This document shows positions 11,399 to 20,639 of a DNA stretch of 64,000 nucleotides, one piece after another. The stretch is taken from positions 313,272 through 377,271 of the forward strand of contig NW_005178942.1 of the NCBI RefSeq assembly GCF_000350225.1, given 5' to 3'. Position 1 is the stretch's first letter; each line of letters begins with the position of its first letter. Source of the DNA: Chondrus crispus. Taxonomy: Eukaryota; Rhodophyta; Florideophyceae; Gigartinales; Gigartinaceae. The position numbers were made by a program, and so were the translations under genes. Below the pieces are notes generated by a model that was given only the letters and a program-made list of their open reading frames with translations, had not been told where the DNA came from and made no database searches.

Positions 11399-11883
11399 TA
11401 ATTTGTTCCGGCTTAATATGTGCATTTCGTAGATCTAGGAAAGGTTGAAGAGAAATAAAAGTTATGTCTGCCTCGAAGGAACCTTCGCTACTTGCTCACA
11501 TCAACGAACTACATGTCGGGCCTCAAACAACTAACGTTGCAGTATGGTGGGGTGTGCGCTGGAGAAATATCTATGGTAATGCGCATTTGTGGCATATATA
11601 TTGCAGTAGAGAGACTGGAGGCAGTCAGATGCTCTTTTTCCAGTTACTGCTGTAGGCTCAGCTGATATGAATATCTTTGGTCAAACCCAGGGTGCGTCGC
11701 AACCGGCCTTTGGTACTGCTGCACCCACGTTTACCAAAGTTTACCAGGGCATTGCACCCTCACTACCGTATCTGACTGCGTCAAGCTGACCACCGAGTAG
11801 CGGAGGCCACCCAGCATATCACGCAACTCCAAGAGCCTGCCTAATTTGCCTCGCCGCTGCTGCGCTGATCTCTTTCGATTTCT

Positions 11884-14828
11884 TCAACTCCGAAAACCTG
11901 GACAAAACAGTTGCGACACTGATAGACTCTGTTTCCACGGTTTCCTGATGTCATGTAACCTAGAGGGTGCATACTTACCTGTCCAGGCACATTTACCATT
12001 GTACACTTCCCACCAATGGATGGTGAGATCCGTAGTTACGCCTTCATCGTCATTGTGAATTGATATGACACGCCCGGCCCAGAACGGGACGGTTTCTATA
12101 GAGCAAGAAGAACCGCGTACCGCTACGAAGTCATTACATTCGTATTCGAGGTCTTGCAGGGGTTGTTCTTCCATCTCGATTTCAACTTCATCATGTTCAA
12201 TTTCGTCTTGAAAGCCATTAACCGCATCAGTAACTGTTCTATACTTTCCCTTCATCTCAAATACGTCGCGCAGATTCCAGTGGAATCTCTCCAGTCTTGA
12301 TTCATACACGCGGTCGCGTAGAAGCCGTAGCTGGGCTAACTTTCTCCTGTCATTCACTCGTGTCTCCTCAGACACAAGACGGGTGTTGATTTTATCAAGA
12401 TCGTTAGGACATGTGGCTTCGGTCGGTGGTGTTATGGCAAGGTCAGGTGCAAATTTCAGGAAGCCTCCGGTGCACTGCCCAACCTTGAGAGAGCCCCAAT
12501 CGTCGTTACACCCAACCCGCGCGGAACATGCAGTGTTAAAAGAATTGCCACGATACTCTGGGATCCCCTCCACACGGTGAAACTTGAAATATCGAAAATG
12601 GGAAAACCGTTGAGGCTTTTCCAAACACCTTTCTTGGTCACACAGCCCAGAGAAGTTTATAATCTGGCGAAGATCAGCAACGTGAGGGGGAGGGTTATAT
12701 GCCTTCCCGAGTTCAGTGATCAGGTCTTCCAGAGTTATAGCCTCATGATGCCTGAGCCGGCGAGCAGTGCAGCTGAACGCTTGGTCTATGTCAGACTGGG
12801 TATGACCAATTGGTAGAAACGACACAAAGACTTCTTGAAACACCCCCCATGCAACCAGGGATTCCATGTATCCGAAGAAGTATCTGTTCTTATTTTCGCG
12901 AGTGCAATTGTCCACCTGCACGAACAGGGTGTCCGGGAGTGGGCCCTTCTTAGCCTTTACCATCAGCGTCTGATGAAGAGCTTCTAGTACGTGATTCGCG
13001 CCTGTCTCATATTCATCTGTCATAGTGAACAGGGACAGATGTTTCACGGGACCATGTTCAAGCACTCCAATTAGCTTAACTTTGATACTGTGCCCCTTTG
13101 TGTGCTTAGTATTGAAGAGAAAATGCGGTAAACCGAAGGCGGACTGGTCGGCACCGTCCAGAATGATAGAGCAATACTTAGCAGGATACAGTCCTGCTTT
13201 ATCACACTTCTTGTGGTACTCGCGCCGCTCCACTGCAACCATATCGTTGTGAGTGGTTTTCGCTCACGAAGTAACCGAGTTGCTGACTCATCGGTACCGG
13301 CTTTGGAGAGCAGGTCTCGGATGAGATCGCATTCGGAACACACTGTGAACCTATGCACCCTCCGCACCTTGATGTTGGGCACGTGCTTTTGCCATGTCTC
13401 GTAAAAATAGCTTCGCGTGGGTGGGGCGCGCGAATGGAGGCGACTGAACTCAGAGAGGAAGATGTCGAAGACCTGTGCTTTTTGGAAATAGGGCAAGTGC
13501 TGTTCGTTTCGGTCGGGCATATGGTCGGCTGTGCTTTCTGAAAGACGTTCAAGGAAGCATATGACCGCGTCCCGTTGATTACCTTCTGAGTTTCTCACAG
13601 TAGAAGTCAAGGAAGACCTCCTCTTGCTAAACGGTGTGCCTTTAACAGAGCCCTGGAAATCCCTAGAAAACTGCAGGGACTTCTCTAGAAACTTATAACA
13701 CACCGCCTTTCCATCGATGAAAAACATCCCTGAGTTATCTTCCAACAAGCCCTCCAGATAAGCTCGTCTCCCCGCCCTATTCAGCAAAGATACATGTTCC
13801 ACTTGAGCCTTGACGTATCGAGCGTCAACTTTGTAAAAACAACGGCGATGGATACAACATTTTAACTTATCCACCTCCATGTTTTGGAACGCATCAGCGT
13901 GGGCACGGCGTCGTTTAAGTAACACACTCTCCACACCCTTGCCGCGACGGCGACTCTTGTACGTGTATACTCTCTTTTTAAAAGGTGATGTCTCGCTGTT
14001 CGCAACACTGCGACTGTCCGGACTTCGTTGCGATGGGGGTCCATTTTTCGTTCGAGTGTTAGAGGGCGGAAGGGGACGGTACTCAGCGTCACTACTAGAT
14101 TTAGACAACTCATCTTCATGTTCCAGTGTTCGATATTCTGCGGCATTTGGCGTAGCTAGAGCATCTTCTTCTTGCAGTTCGGGTGGTGAAGATTCTGCTG
14201 CATTTGGGGTAGCTGGAGCTACTTCGGGTTCCGCAGCTATCCCTCGGGCTGCAATTACCAATGAGCGGATGCTCCACAATTTACGCTGCACTGTACCGGA
14301 ATCCAGCGAAACACTTGATGACCGCCTTTGGGGCGATCGTCGTATCGCTGTGGTCGGGCTGGGTTGATTTAGCATGGTAGAATCCGGGAGACATGGTGAA
14401 GTGTGTCGGATGGGAACATTAAAGAGTTGCGTTGTGTCTGGCGGCGTTGAGAGTGGTGTTTGTGAAGTTGCTGGCGTTGCAGAAAGGGCGCGACGCTTCC
14501 CGTCTCGCAATCCTGAGCTTTGCGAGTTCTGAGCAGTGGGTGAGGCATCTGTTGGCGGACAACCTCGTTTACGACTGCTCCTTGGCGTTTGTTGGGGATT
14601 CACAGGGCTTGACCCAGGGGTATGTAGAGTGGTTGGCGTGGCGAGCTGCACGCGACGCTTCCCGCTTCGTAGTGGGGTGCTTTGCGAGTCCCGAGCAGTA
14701 CTACGCGGTGATGTGCGTGGGGGAGCCACAGTGCGGGACTCAGGGGTATGTAACGGTTCACCATGCCTCGAGCTACTCGCTTGTGCAATAGAGCGCTTTG
14801 CACGAGTCGTACGCCTAGTCGTAGTCAT
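11884..14828 (-). pseudogene. DUF7869-type RNase H-fold transposase-like protein (copy 1), one frameshift
   Basis: It starts at ATG 14828 (MTTTRRTTRAKRS); an upstream TTG is less likely. The first ~240 residues are basic and Ser/Pro/Thr-rich with a repeated GKRR..ATP motif. Next is a Cys-rich helical region (KLKCCIHRRCF), a C-x2-C segment (VHRFTVCSECD), then the core: IILDGADQSAFGLPH, VQVDNCTRENKNR and FLPIGHTQSDIDQAF. The spaced D, D/N and H..D residues mark the RNase H-like fold of DUF7869 proteins. A tail module (FWAGRVISI...WWEVYNGKC) also occurs in copy 2. Near 13245 the frame slips by one base at an A-run, so the copy is broken or mis-sequenced there. It is divergent from the methyltransferase gene. 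Confidence 0.8.
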
Positions 14829-14938
14829 TGGAATGGTTCTGAGATGGGTTGTTGCCCCCAACAGTTCAGATGGGTTGTTGTGGATTGAGATGGGTTGAGG
14901 AACTTTATCGCGGAGACCAGGATGGTACCCTCTTTACC

Positions 14939-14947
14939 TTTTATATA
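14939..14947 (-). promoter_or_regulatory. TATA-like box for the DUF7869-type gene
   Basis: TATATAAAA reads on the minus strand about 110 bp upstream of ATG 14828. Position and match are reasonable for a core promoter; nothing else supports it. Confidence 0.4.
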
Positions 14948-16021
14948 CTGGAGCGTGTATCAACTACAAGCACTGCAGTACAAGAATTCAGGTGATGGTG
15001 GGTGCAGCTCCACACGAGCAGCAGCGATACTGTTCTGTGGAACAGATAATGCCTGCTGGATGACCAGTTTAGCTATCCGTGAATACTGATATTCACTGAG
15101 CAGGTACGCCGAGCTATGAATGGTTGGCTGCTGTCTCTGCGCTACCATGAAGAAGCCTGTAATGGAAGCTTTACAGATCTGAGAGAGCGCTGTTTGAAAC
15201 ATATCTGAATCAAATATTTGGGAGATTGCACCCAAATCATGTGTTGCACTAAATTTGATACGCAATGTTCACCATGTCCAAATATAGATTTTTCATTCCA
15301 CATTTCAAGAGAACAGTTATGCATTACTGATATTTAGTTTTAGGTTCTCAAAATCATGACACGTTTTCTGCTGTCCCACACGGCACAAATTCATGATCGC
15401 CATTGACGGACAGCACACAATCATGATCGGACAGTTCTTTCCGTTGCAGCCTCAACCGCAAAGTAAATCCGGGAGATTCAGGCTATGAATGAGTAGATAA
15501 AGTGCAGGTATGGGGACACGTATGCTACGTGCAGACATGTCCAGAAGATTCCTGCTGCGTACTGCACATACCGATGGCGTGGAGACGGAGTTCAATTATC
15601 GAACAGGCAGAGATCATGGACATCACTCTGATTCGATTGTTAGTCCTGCATATATTAACGTGTGGTATCAGTATGCAATTCTTGTTTGGTTCGCTATAAC
15701 ACCAGGGCAGAAATGAAGTATTCGGTCCGGCACGGTCGGCTACTGCAGTTTCCACAAGCAGGTGCAGGATTTCGTACTTCTTTCGGAATTGTTCATGGCA
15801 CATTCGGAGCTACTGTATGTCTCGACTTCCCTATCTCATTGAATTGACCATGTGCTCACAAGCACCAGAACACCGGTAGCAACAAGCCATCCTGTTAATT
15901 GTTACTGGTTCGAGTTAGAGTAATTTCTGTCGGCAAACTGTTCGCCACCCTCCTTCCCAATTTAAAATTTCTGTCGTACTGTAGACCCCCGTTCTGTACG
16001 AAAGTGAACCCACTATCAGGT
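14948..16021. other. Intergenic region between the divergent genes of the 9.08 kb element
   Basis: About 1.1 kb separates the two divergent coding regions and presumably holds both promoters. Short frames occur but none is convincing. The methyltransferase frame stays open upstream to about 15899 without an ATG. Confidence 0.5.
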
Positions 16022-18979
16022 ATGACGCGGAAAGGGAAGTCAGCTCAAGCGTCCCGGAATGATCTATCCCCACAGGTGCGCGACAGGATGGAGGTGGCAA
16101 AAGCATTGTTTGCGGACGTGATGGAGGGCTCAACTAACACGACAGTTGATCCTAGGGACTGCATACCGCTCACAAATGTTAGAGCCATAGTTCGTTCAGG
16201 TGTAGAACGAATGGAGGTACTGTTCGGAGGCCATGCCGTTGCCGAAGGTAATCACGAAGCGGGTGAGGCACCTCACGAACCAGGTATCACTGCGGGATCG
16301 GATATGCCAGTGCTCATGCCGTTGACGGGTACCTACCGGCGATATGTGATCGACCATTTCAAGGGGAAGTGTTTGACGGAGACGGAGCCAAGGGAGAAAA
16401 GTCGCACAAGGACGCAATGGTACGGCGTGGTCGACGGGATGCACAGACTTGTTGCTATCCTCGAGCTCATCGACGAGCTACCTGCGCAATGGAGTGGATT
16501 CTCTTGGAGTGTGACCATATTGAGTGGTGGCCATAACTTTCAAGTGTTGCGGCAACTTGCGCGCCATCAAAACAGGAAGCATGCCCCTAGTTATTACATT
16601 GAAACGGCTTTTTACGATACTCTTTGTGGTCTGCAAGAGGAGGCGGCTCGTTTGAAAGCGGAAAAAAACGGCCGAACACCGACAGCAAAGCAAATCGCCT
16701 GTGCTCACGATGGTTGTGCTCATCAGAAGGAGAGCACCTTGAAACAAACTGCTACTACTGCGCTGCCACTGTCGCAGAGAGTAGTCAACACAATCGGAGA
16801 GATTGTTACATCTGAACATCCGGATCTCATCGCATCACCATGCACGCTAAGTGGTGTCGTGAGACCGTCCAAATCCCCAAGCACGAGCAACACGGACTGT
16901 CGAGTATTTCGCAACTTCATTCACATCAGCTCACTTAAGTCTTGCATCCCATTCATGAATGCTTCTGGTGCAGATGGCGAGCTTGCTCAGGTAAATACAT
17001 TGTATCGTGTACGTGACATGTGCAGATTGCACAACTTCAAACCTGTATCATACAAAGTAGTTGGAGAGCAGTTTCAGAAGGCCAAGGCTGCTTTGCAGGA
17101 AGCAAGAAAATTCGAAGAACTATTGGAGACAGATAAGTGGCCAAGTGAAATGGAGACAACGAAAGCAAATTTACTATGCACAACCAAATTCGATATAGCA
17201 GTGCTCACTAACAAGGGACACGACAGAGCAATACTGGATGTTATTCTAGAACTGTATCGCCGAACTTGTCCCCAGATCGCCTCATTCAAGGAGGAGAAGT
17301 ACAAGGCCAAGTATGTTACAACCCCTGCCCCATCACCTGCTATAAACAGTACACCAGCTACCCAAGCTTCCGGCCCCAATACGTCCACGGCCGCTGCTCA
17401 TACAGAGAGCAACGGTACGCTGGAGGGTACTGCTGATGAAAGAAATGAGATAATGCCGGCTATACCCGATGATCCACATATATCCGCCGACGAGAAAGAT
17501 CCAGCTGAACAGAATACTGCCGATCCTCCGCCAGCTGCATATGCTAAGTCGGCTGCTCCTCAAAGCGAGGCCTCTGAACGACTTAAGACATGTGTCAATT
17601 ACACGGACGATAGGGAGGTTTTCATGATGAAAAGGAGAGACTTCCTGAAGGAACTTGGCATAGAAGCATATCAAATGAAATGGCAGGAATACTATGGATC
17701 CGTGAGAACGGACAAATGCCCATTGTTCGATCTACTGTGTACAGACCCTCCGTACGGTACGCCATCATGCCGGTCAGGTGCAGGAAACGGTTATGATAAT
17801 GTCGTCGACACCACGAAAATGAAGGCCGTCGCAGAACTATCACGAAGTATACTGAAACCCGGTGGATGGGTGTTTATATTCACATCAATACAGTACTTTA
17901 GTAGATGGTACAATGCGTTTAAGGAAACGGGTTTCAGCGGACCTCAGTACCCTTACGTCATCATGAAGGACACCAAGACGTTGCAAGAATATCGAGGGGA
18001 CGTCTTCCCTCAGAACGCCTGTGAATTTAGCATGTTCGCGAAGACACCAGGGCATCGACCGGATGGGTTCATGGTAGATTTACGGAGCCCCTACCATGTT
18101 TTGCAGGCCCCAGAGAAACGGAAGTTTGCGGCAATGTCTTGGGTACAAGTTACTTCTAACAAGTTACTCAAGCCTGGAACGAGATCACCCATTCTGACGG
18201 AGGAGAAAAATCCCAATCTCTTAGCTGAGCTTATGTCAAGGTTCTGTCCAGACAACGGTCATGTTCTGGACATTTACGGTGGTACTCTTTCTACGGCAAT
18301 TTCTTGCATTCGGACAAACAGAAAGTGCACTGTAGTGGAGGCAGATGCTGAGCGATATCGTTTCACCCATGAACGGCTACGTTTAATCGTCCAAAACCAC
18401 TGCGGTCTATCAGAAGCTACTAATGCGCCAATGAAGAGGTCATGTAAAGATCCTTCTTCCGTACCATCCTTCGTGACAAGAAACTCCATCACGAGCGATA
18501 CTAATAACTTGTCCGACAATGTCCTGTTCTTACGTGATATGAGAAAACCTGAAAGCGGTATTGCTGATAGTGGGGAAGAGCCCTCAATGGCTGTACACGC
18601 AGCTACAACCGGGGGATCTAATGCGTCGTTCCTGGAAGCTGTGAAACCGGGAAGTACCGTGCGTTTGATGGTGTCCGGGAAGGTGGTAGGGACCGGTACT
18701 CTTCAACTCCCTCCGGGCGATTCTTCGAAGTTCTACAGAAGGCTGCACGGACACGAGCTCAAAGATGTTGAGAGAGATGGCGAGTGCCTAGTTGCTGTAT
18801 TCCGTGTGTCAATTCTACCTGAGTCGAGAAGTGTGAAGTACCCTAACAATTTCAAAGGACAGGAGGCAGTCCCGGACAATCTGCGTGATATAGGTAGCGC
18901 CTTCTGCGCCTGGGACCTGCACAGTATGGCACTCTTCAATGATGCGATTGTTACTCACTCGTCGGTACAGAACACATAG
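16022..18979 (+). CDS. ParB-like domain fused to a DPPY-type (N6-adenine class) DNA methyltransferase, intact
   Basis: 985 residues from ATG 16022 (MTRKGKSAQASRND), with no internal stop. A ParB/sulfiredoxin-like motif, VVDGMHRLVAILEL, lies near residues 136-149, followed by RQLARHQNRKHAPSY. A low-complexity Ala/Thr/Pro linker (about 435-530) leads to a methyltransferase with the catalytic motif TDPPYGTP (Asp575), then LKPGGWVFIFTS, then the AdoMet-binding motif LDIYGGTLSTA (Asp750). The order catalytic-before-AdoMet is the beta-class permutation. A C-terminal domain (about 870-975) has GKVVGTGTL and a ...LRDIGSAFCAWD end that faintly resembles plant transposon-linked DUF8039. By family it should transfer methyl groups to adenine in DNA, with ParB guiding binding; specificity is unknown. 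Confidence 0.82.
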   Translation: MTRKGKSAQASRNDLSPQVRDRMEVAKALFADVMEGSTNTTVDPRDCIPLTNVRAIVRSGVERMEVLFGGHAVAEGNHEAGEAPHEPGITAGSDMPVLMPLTGTYRRYVIDHFKGKCLTETEPREKSRTRTQWYGVVDGMHRLVAILELIDELPAQWSGFSWSVTILSGGHNFQVLRQLARHQNRKHAPSYYIETAFYDTLCGLQEEAARLKAEKNGRTPTAKQIACAHDGCAHQKESTLKQTATTALPLSQRVVNTIGEIVTSEHPDLIASPCTLSGVVRPSKSPSTSNTDCRVFRNFIHISSLKSCIPFMNASGADGELAQVNTLYRVRDMCRLHNFKPVSYKVVGEQFQKAKAALQEARKFEELLETDKWPSEMETTKANLLCTTKFDIAVLTNKGHDRAILDVILELYRRTCPQIASFKEEKYKAKYVTTPAPSPAINSTPATQASGPNTSTAAAHTESNGTLEGTADERNEIMPAIPDDPHISADEKDPAEQNTADPPPAAYAKSAAPQSEASERLKTCVNYTDDREVFMMKRRDFLKELGIEAYQMKWQEYYGSVRTDKCPLFDLLCTDPPYGTPSCRSGAGNGYDNVVDTTKMKAVAELSRSILKPGGWVFIFTSIQYFSRWYNAFKETGFSGPQYPYVIMKDTKTLQEYRGDVFPQNACEFSMFAKTPGHRPDGFMVDLRSPYHVLQAPEKRKFAAMSWVQVTSNKLLKPGTRSPILTEEKNPNLLAELMSRFCPDNGHVLDIYGGTLSTAISCIRTNRKCTVVEADAERYRFTHERLRLIVQNHCGLSEATNAPMKRSCKDPSSVPSFVTRNSITSDTNNLSDNVLFLRDMRKPESGIADSGEEPSMAVHAATTGGSNASFLEAVKPGSTVRLMVSGKVVGTGTLQLPPGDSSKFYRRLHGHELKDVERDGECLVAVFRVSILPESRSVKYPNNFKGQEAVPDNLRDIGSAFCAWDLHSMALFNDAIVTHSSVQNT

Positions 18980-18983
18980 TACT

Positions 18984-19205
18984 CATGTAAAGGGCTGTAC
19001 TGTTCTTCACGTCGGGCTTCGCAAACCATATTCACCGTATCAACTCTTATCTGTTTTACGCTCACCACAGAGTGGCACGCTGCCGTATCACGCACTATTC
19101 GTGCATCGTCGCATTGCAGACATTCTGCCGTTTATGAGCAGCAGGCAGTAGCACAAAAGGCTGAACTCTTCTTCACATCGGGCTCTGCCAAGCGTCATAT
19201 CCACT
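18984..19205. repeat. Two ~45 bp imperfect direct repeats downstream of the methyltransferase
   Basis: AAAGGGCTGTACTGTTCTTC... (18988-19035) and AAAAGGCTGAACTCTTCTTC... (19157-19205) share most bases, including TTCTTCAC(G/A)TCGGGCT. They could be regulatory or the relic of a local duplication. Confidence 0.5.
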
Positions 19206-19216
19206 TTGTCGAAGTC

Positions 19217-19223
19217 TATATAA
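19217..19223 (+). promoter_or_regulatory. TATA-like box
   Basis: TATATAA lies 66 bp upstream of the ATG of a small ORF at 19290. This is a motif match only. Confidence 0.35.
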
Positions 19224-19289
19224 TAGACACACACACCCCGCCACGCCCACCTTCTCAACCATCACCGCCAACCACCAACCAACACCAAG

Positions 19290-19385
19290 ATGCCGTCAGA
19301 GGATGGCTGGTGGCGGGTACTGCATGACATAGTCGGGGTAGTGAGGGATGGGATGGCGTGGAATAGATACTGGGCGGGGGTGTGA
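19290..19385 (+). CDS. Candidate 31-residue ORF near the right end of the element
   Basis: ATG at 19290 follows an A/C-rich leader (CAACCAACACCAAG) and a TATA-like box. The frame reads MPSEDGWWRVLHDIVGVV and ends at TGA 19383-19385. The promoter-leader-ATG arrangement is suggestive, but so short a frame may be chance. No known peptide is recognised. Confidence 0.25.
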   Translation: MPSEDGWWRVLHDIVGVVRDGMAWNRYWAGV

Positions 19386-19428
19386 CGGTTGTTGGTGGTG
19401 ATGGCGAGGAAGGGAATGCTGGTGTTTA

Positions 19429-19853
19429 GCTTGGAGTTGGCGGCGAGGGGGGGTGGACGTGACGATACGGGTCATCGTAGTGCGTCGGGGAGGCTTGAAG
19501 TGGGCCACAATCGCCAACTTCGAGCAAGTCCAGACAGAATTTAGGATTAAATTCTGTCGGCAGATTGTGAACAGGTATCAAATTTTTATTTAACATGAAT
19601 TCTACTGCAATTTCCAAGTAAAATTGTATGATAATTTTTTTGATTTGGCCTAAACAGAACCCGCCATCCCCCAGATTTAGAGAGTACATGTTGGACGATA
19701 ACTTCTAAACTATTTTGGTTTGTCCACTTCTGTTTTCTGCATATCACTACTACTGCTCTAAGCTTTACAACTATATAAAAATATCTGGAATCCGAAGGGG
19801 TGCCCCTGGTACTGTTTGGTATCCCAAATTCTGGTTACCACCAAACCAGTGTT
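19429..19853. repeat. Right terminal inverted repeat of the 9.08 kb element
   Basis: This is the reverse complement of 10770-11199 and ends ...CCAGTGTT at 19853, directly before integrase codons resume. Confidence 0.9.
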
Positions 19854-20560
19854 CGGTCGACGGAGACAACCCCGTTCGACGTGGTGCTGACACGACCACC
19901 GTCCGGATTGGCACTGCCCAGTACTGTGCCGCAGGCCGCCGGATCTCACACGGAAGACCCGTGGACCCCGGCACAGGACAAGCGCGCGACGTTGCGGAAG
20001 CTCCAGGATGCCCTCGAGCGCACGCGGGTGAAATTAACCGCGGGGCAGAGGAGGTACAAAGCCGGCTTCGATAAGAAGGTGCGCTTCCGTCCGGTCATCG
20101 CAGTGGGAGACTTTGTCTACGTCGACCGTCCACCGCGGCTGTTGACGAGCGCCCAACGGAAAGACCTGCCAAGCGACGGAGGAGGGCTCTCCGTCAAGCT
20201 CTGACCGAAAACGGAAGGCCCGTTTCAGGTCCGATCCGCTACGGAGGCCACAGTGGTCGTCGACCAAGACGGGGTCTCGAACCGCGTGAGCATCGATAGG
20301 GTAACCAAGATGCCGCGTGGACCCCACACCCTACTGCGGCCGCACCGACAACGGACCCGCCGGCTGGAACAACCGAGCCGCCAGCGGAGTACGCGGTTGA
20401 CCACTTGGTCGCCCCCCGGGAGACCCGCAGCGGCAGCCAGTACAACGTCCGCTGGTGTGGTTTTACCCCAGCGGACGATACCTGGGAACCCGCCGAAGGC
20501 CTCCCGCAACCCTTCATCGACCGCTTCTGGCGCGCGCCGGCAACCGCGCGCCACCGCTGA
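19854..20560 (+). pseudogene. pol: pol, 3' part: end of integrase and chromodomain
   Basis: Integrase resumes right after the nested element with STETTPFDVV and continues through a helical region (LQDALERTRVKLTAGQRRYKAGFDKKVRF), a strand-rich tail (VGDFVYVDRPP) and GPFQV. In a second frame, 20387-20557 encodes a chromodomain: EYAVDHLVAPRETRSGSQY, then NVRWCGFTPADDTWEPAEGL. The aromatic-bearing NVRW and the W-E-P-A-E motif are typical of chromoviruses, where this domain steers integration to particular chromatin. A TGA near 20203 and a frame change before the chromodomain break the frame. Confidence 0.85.
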
Positions 20561-20639
20561 AACCGCACCGGACAGACCCGGCGCGGATGGAATGGACCCG
20601 CTGGCGGGGCGACCCGACGCGGCGATGGCCAAGGAAACC

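Larger units (their letters stand above)
10770..19853. mobile_element. 9.08 kb TIR element with a DUF7869-type transposase-like gene and a ParB/adenine methyltransferase gene
   Basis: Inverted repeats of about 430 bp bound this segment. It interrupts the integrase gene precisely: the integrase motif FAYNT lies just outside the left end and STETTPFDVV just outside the right. Termini read AACACTGG...CCAGTGTT. Outside are TGGT (left) and CGGT (right), suggesting a 3-4 bp target duplication with one substitution. Inside are two divergently transcribed genes, a transposase-like ORF leftward (11884-14828) and a methyltransferase rightward (16022-18979), plus a small candidate ORF. Boundaries are seen directly; that the DUF7869 protein moves the element is an inference. 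Confidence 0.85.
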
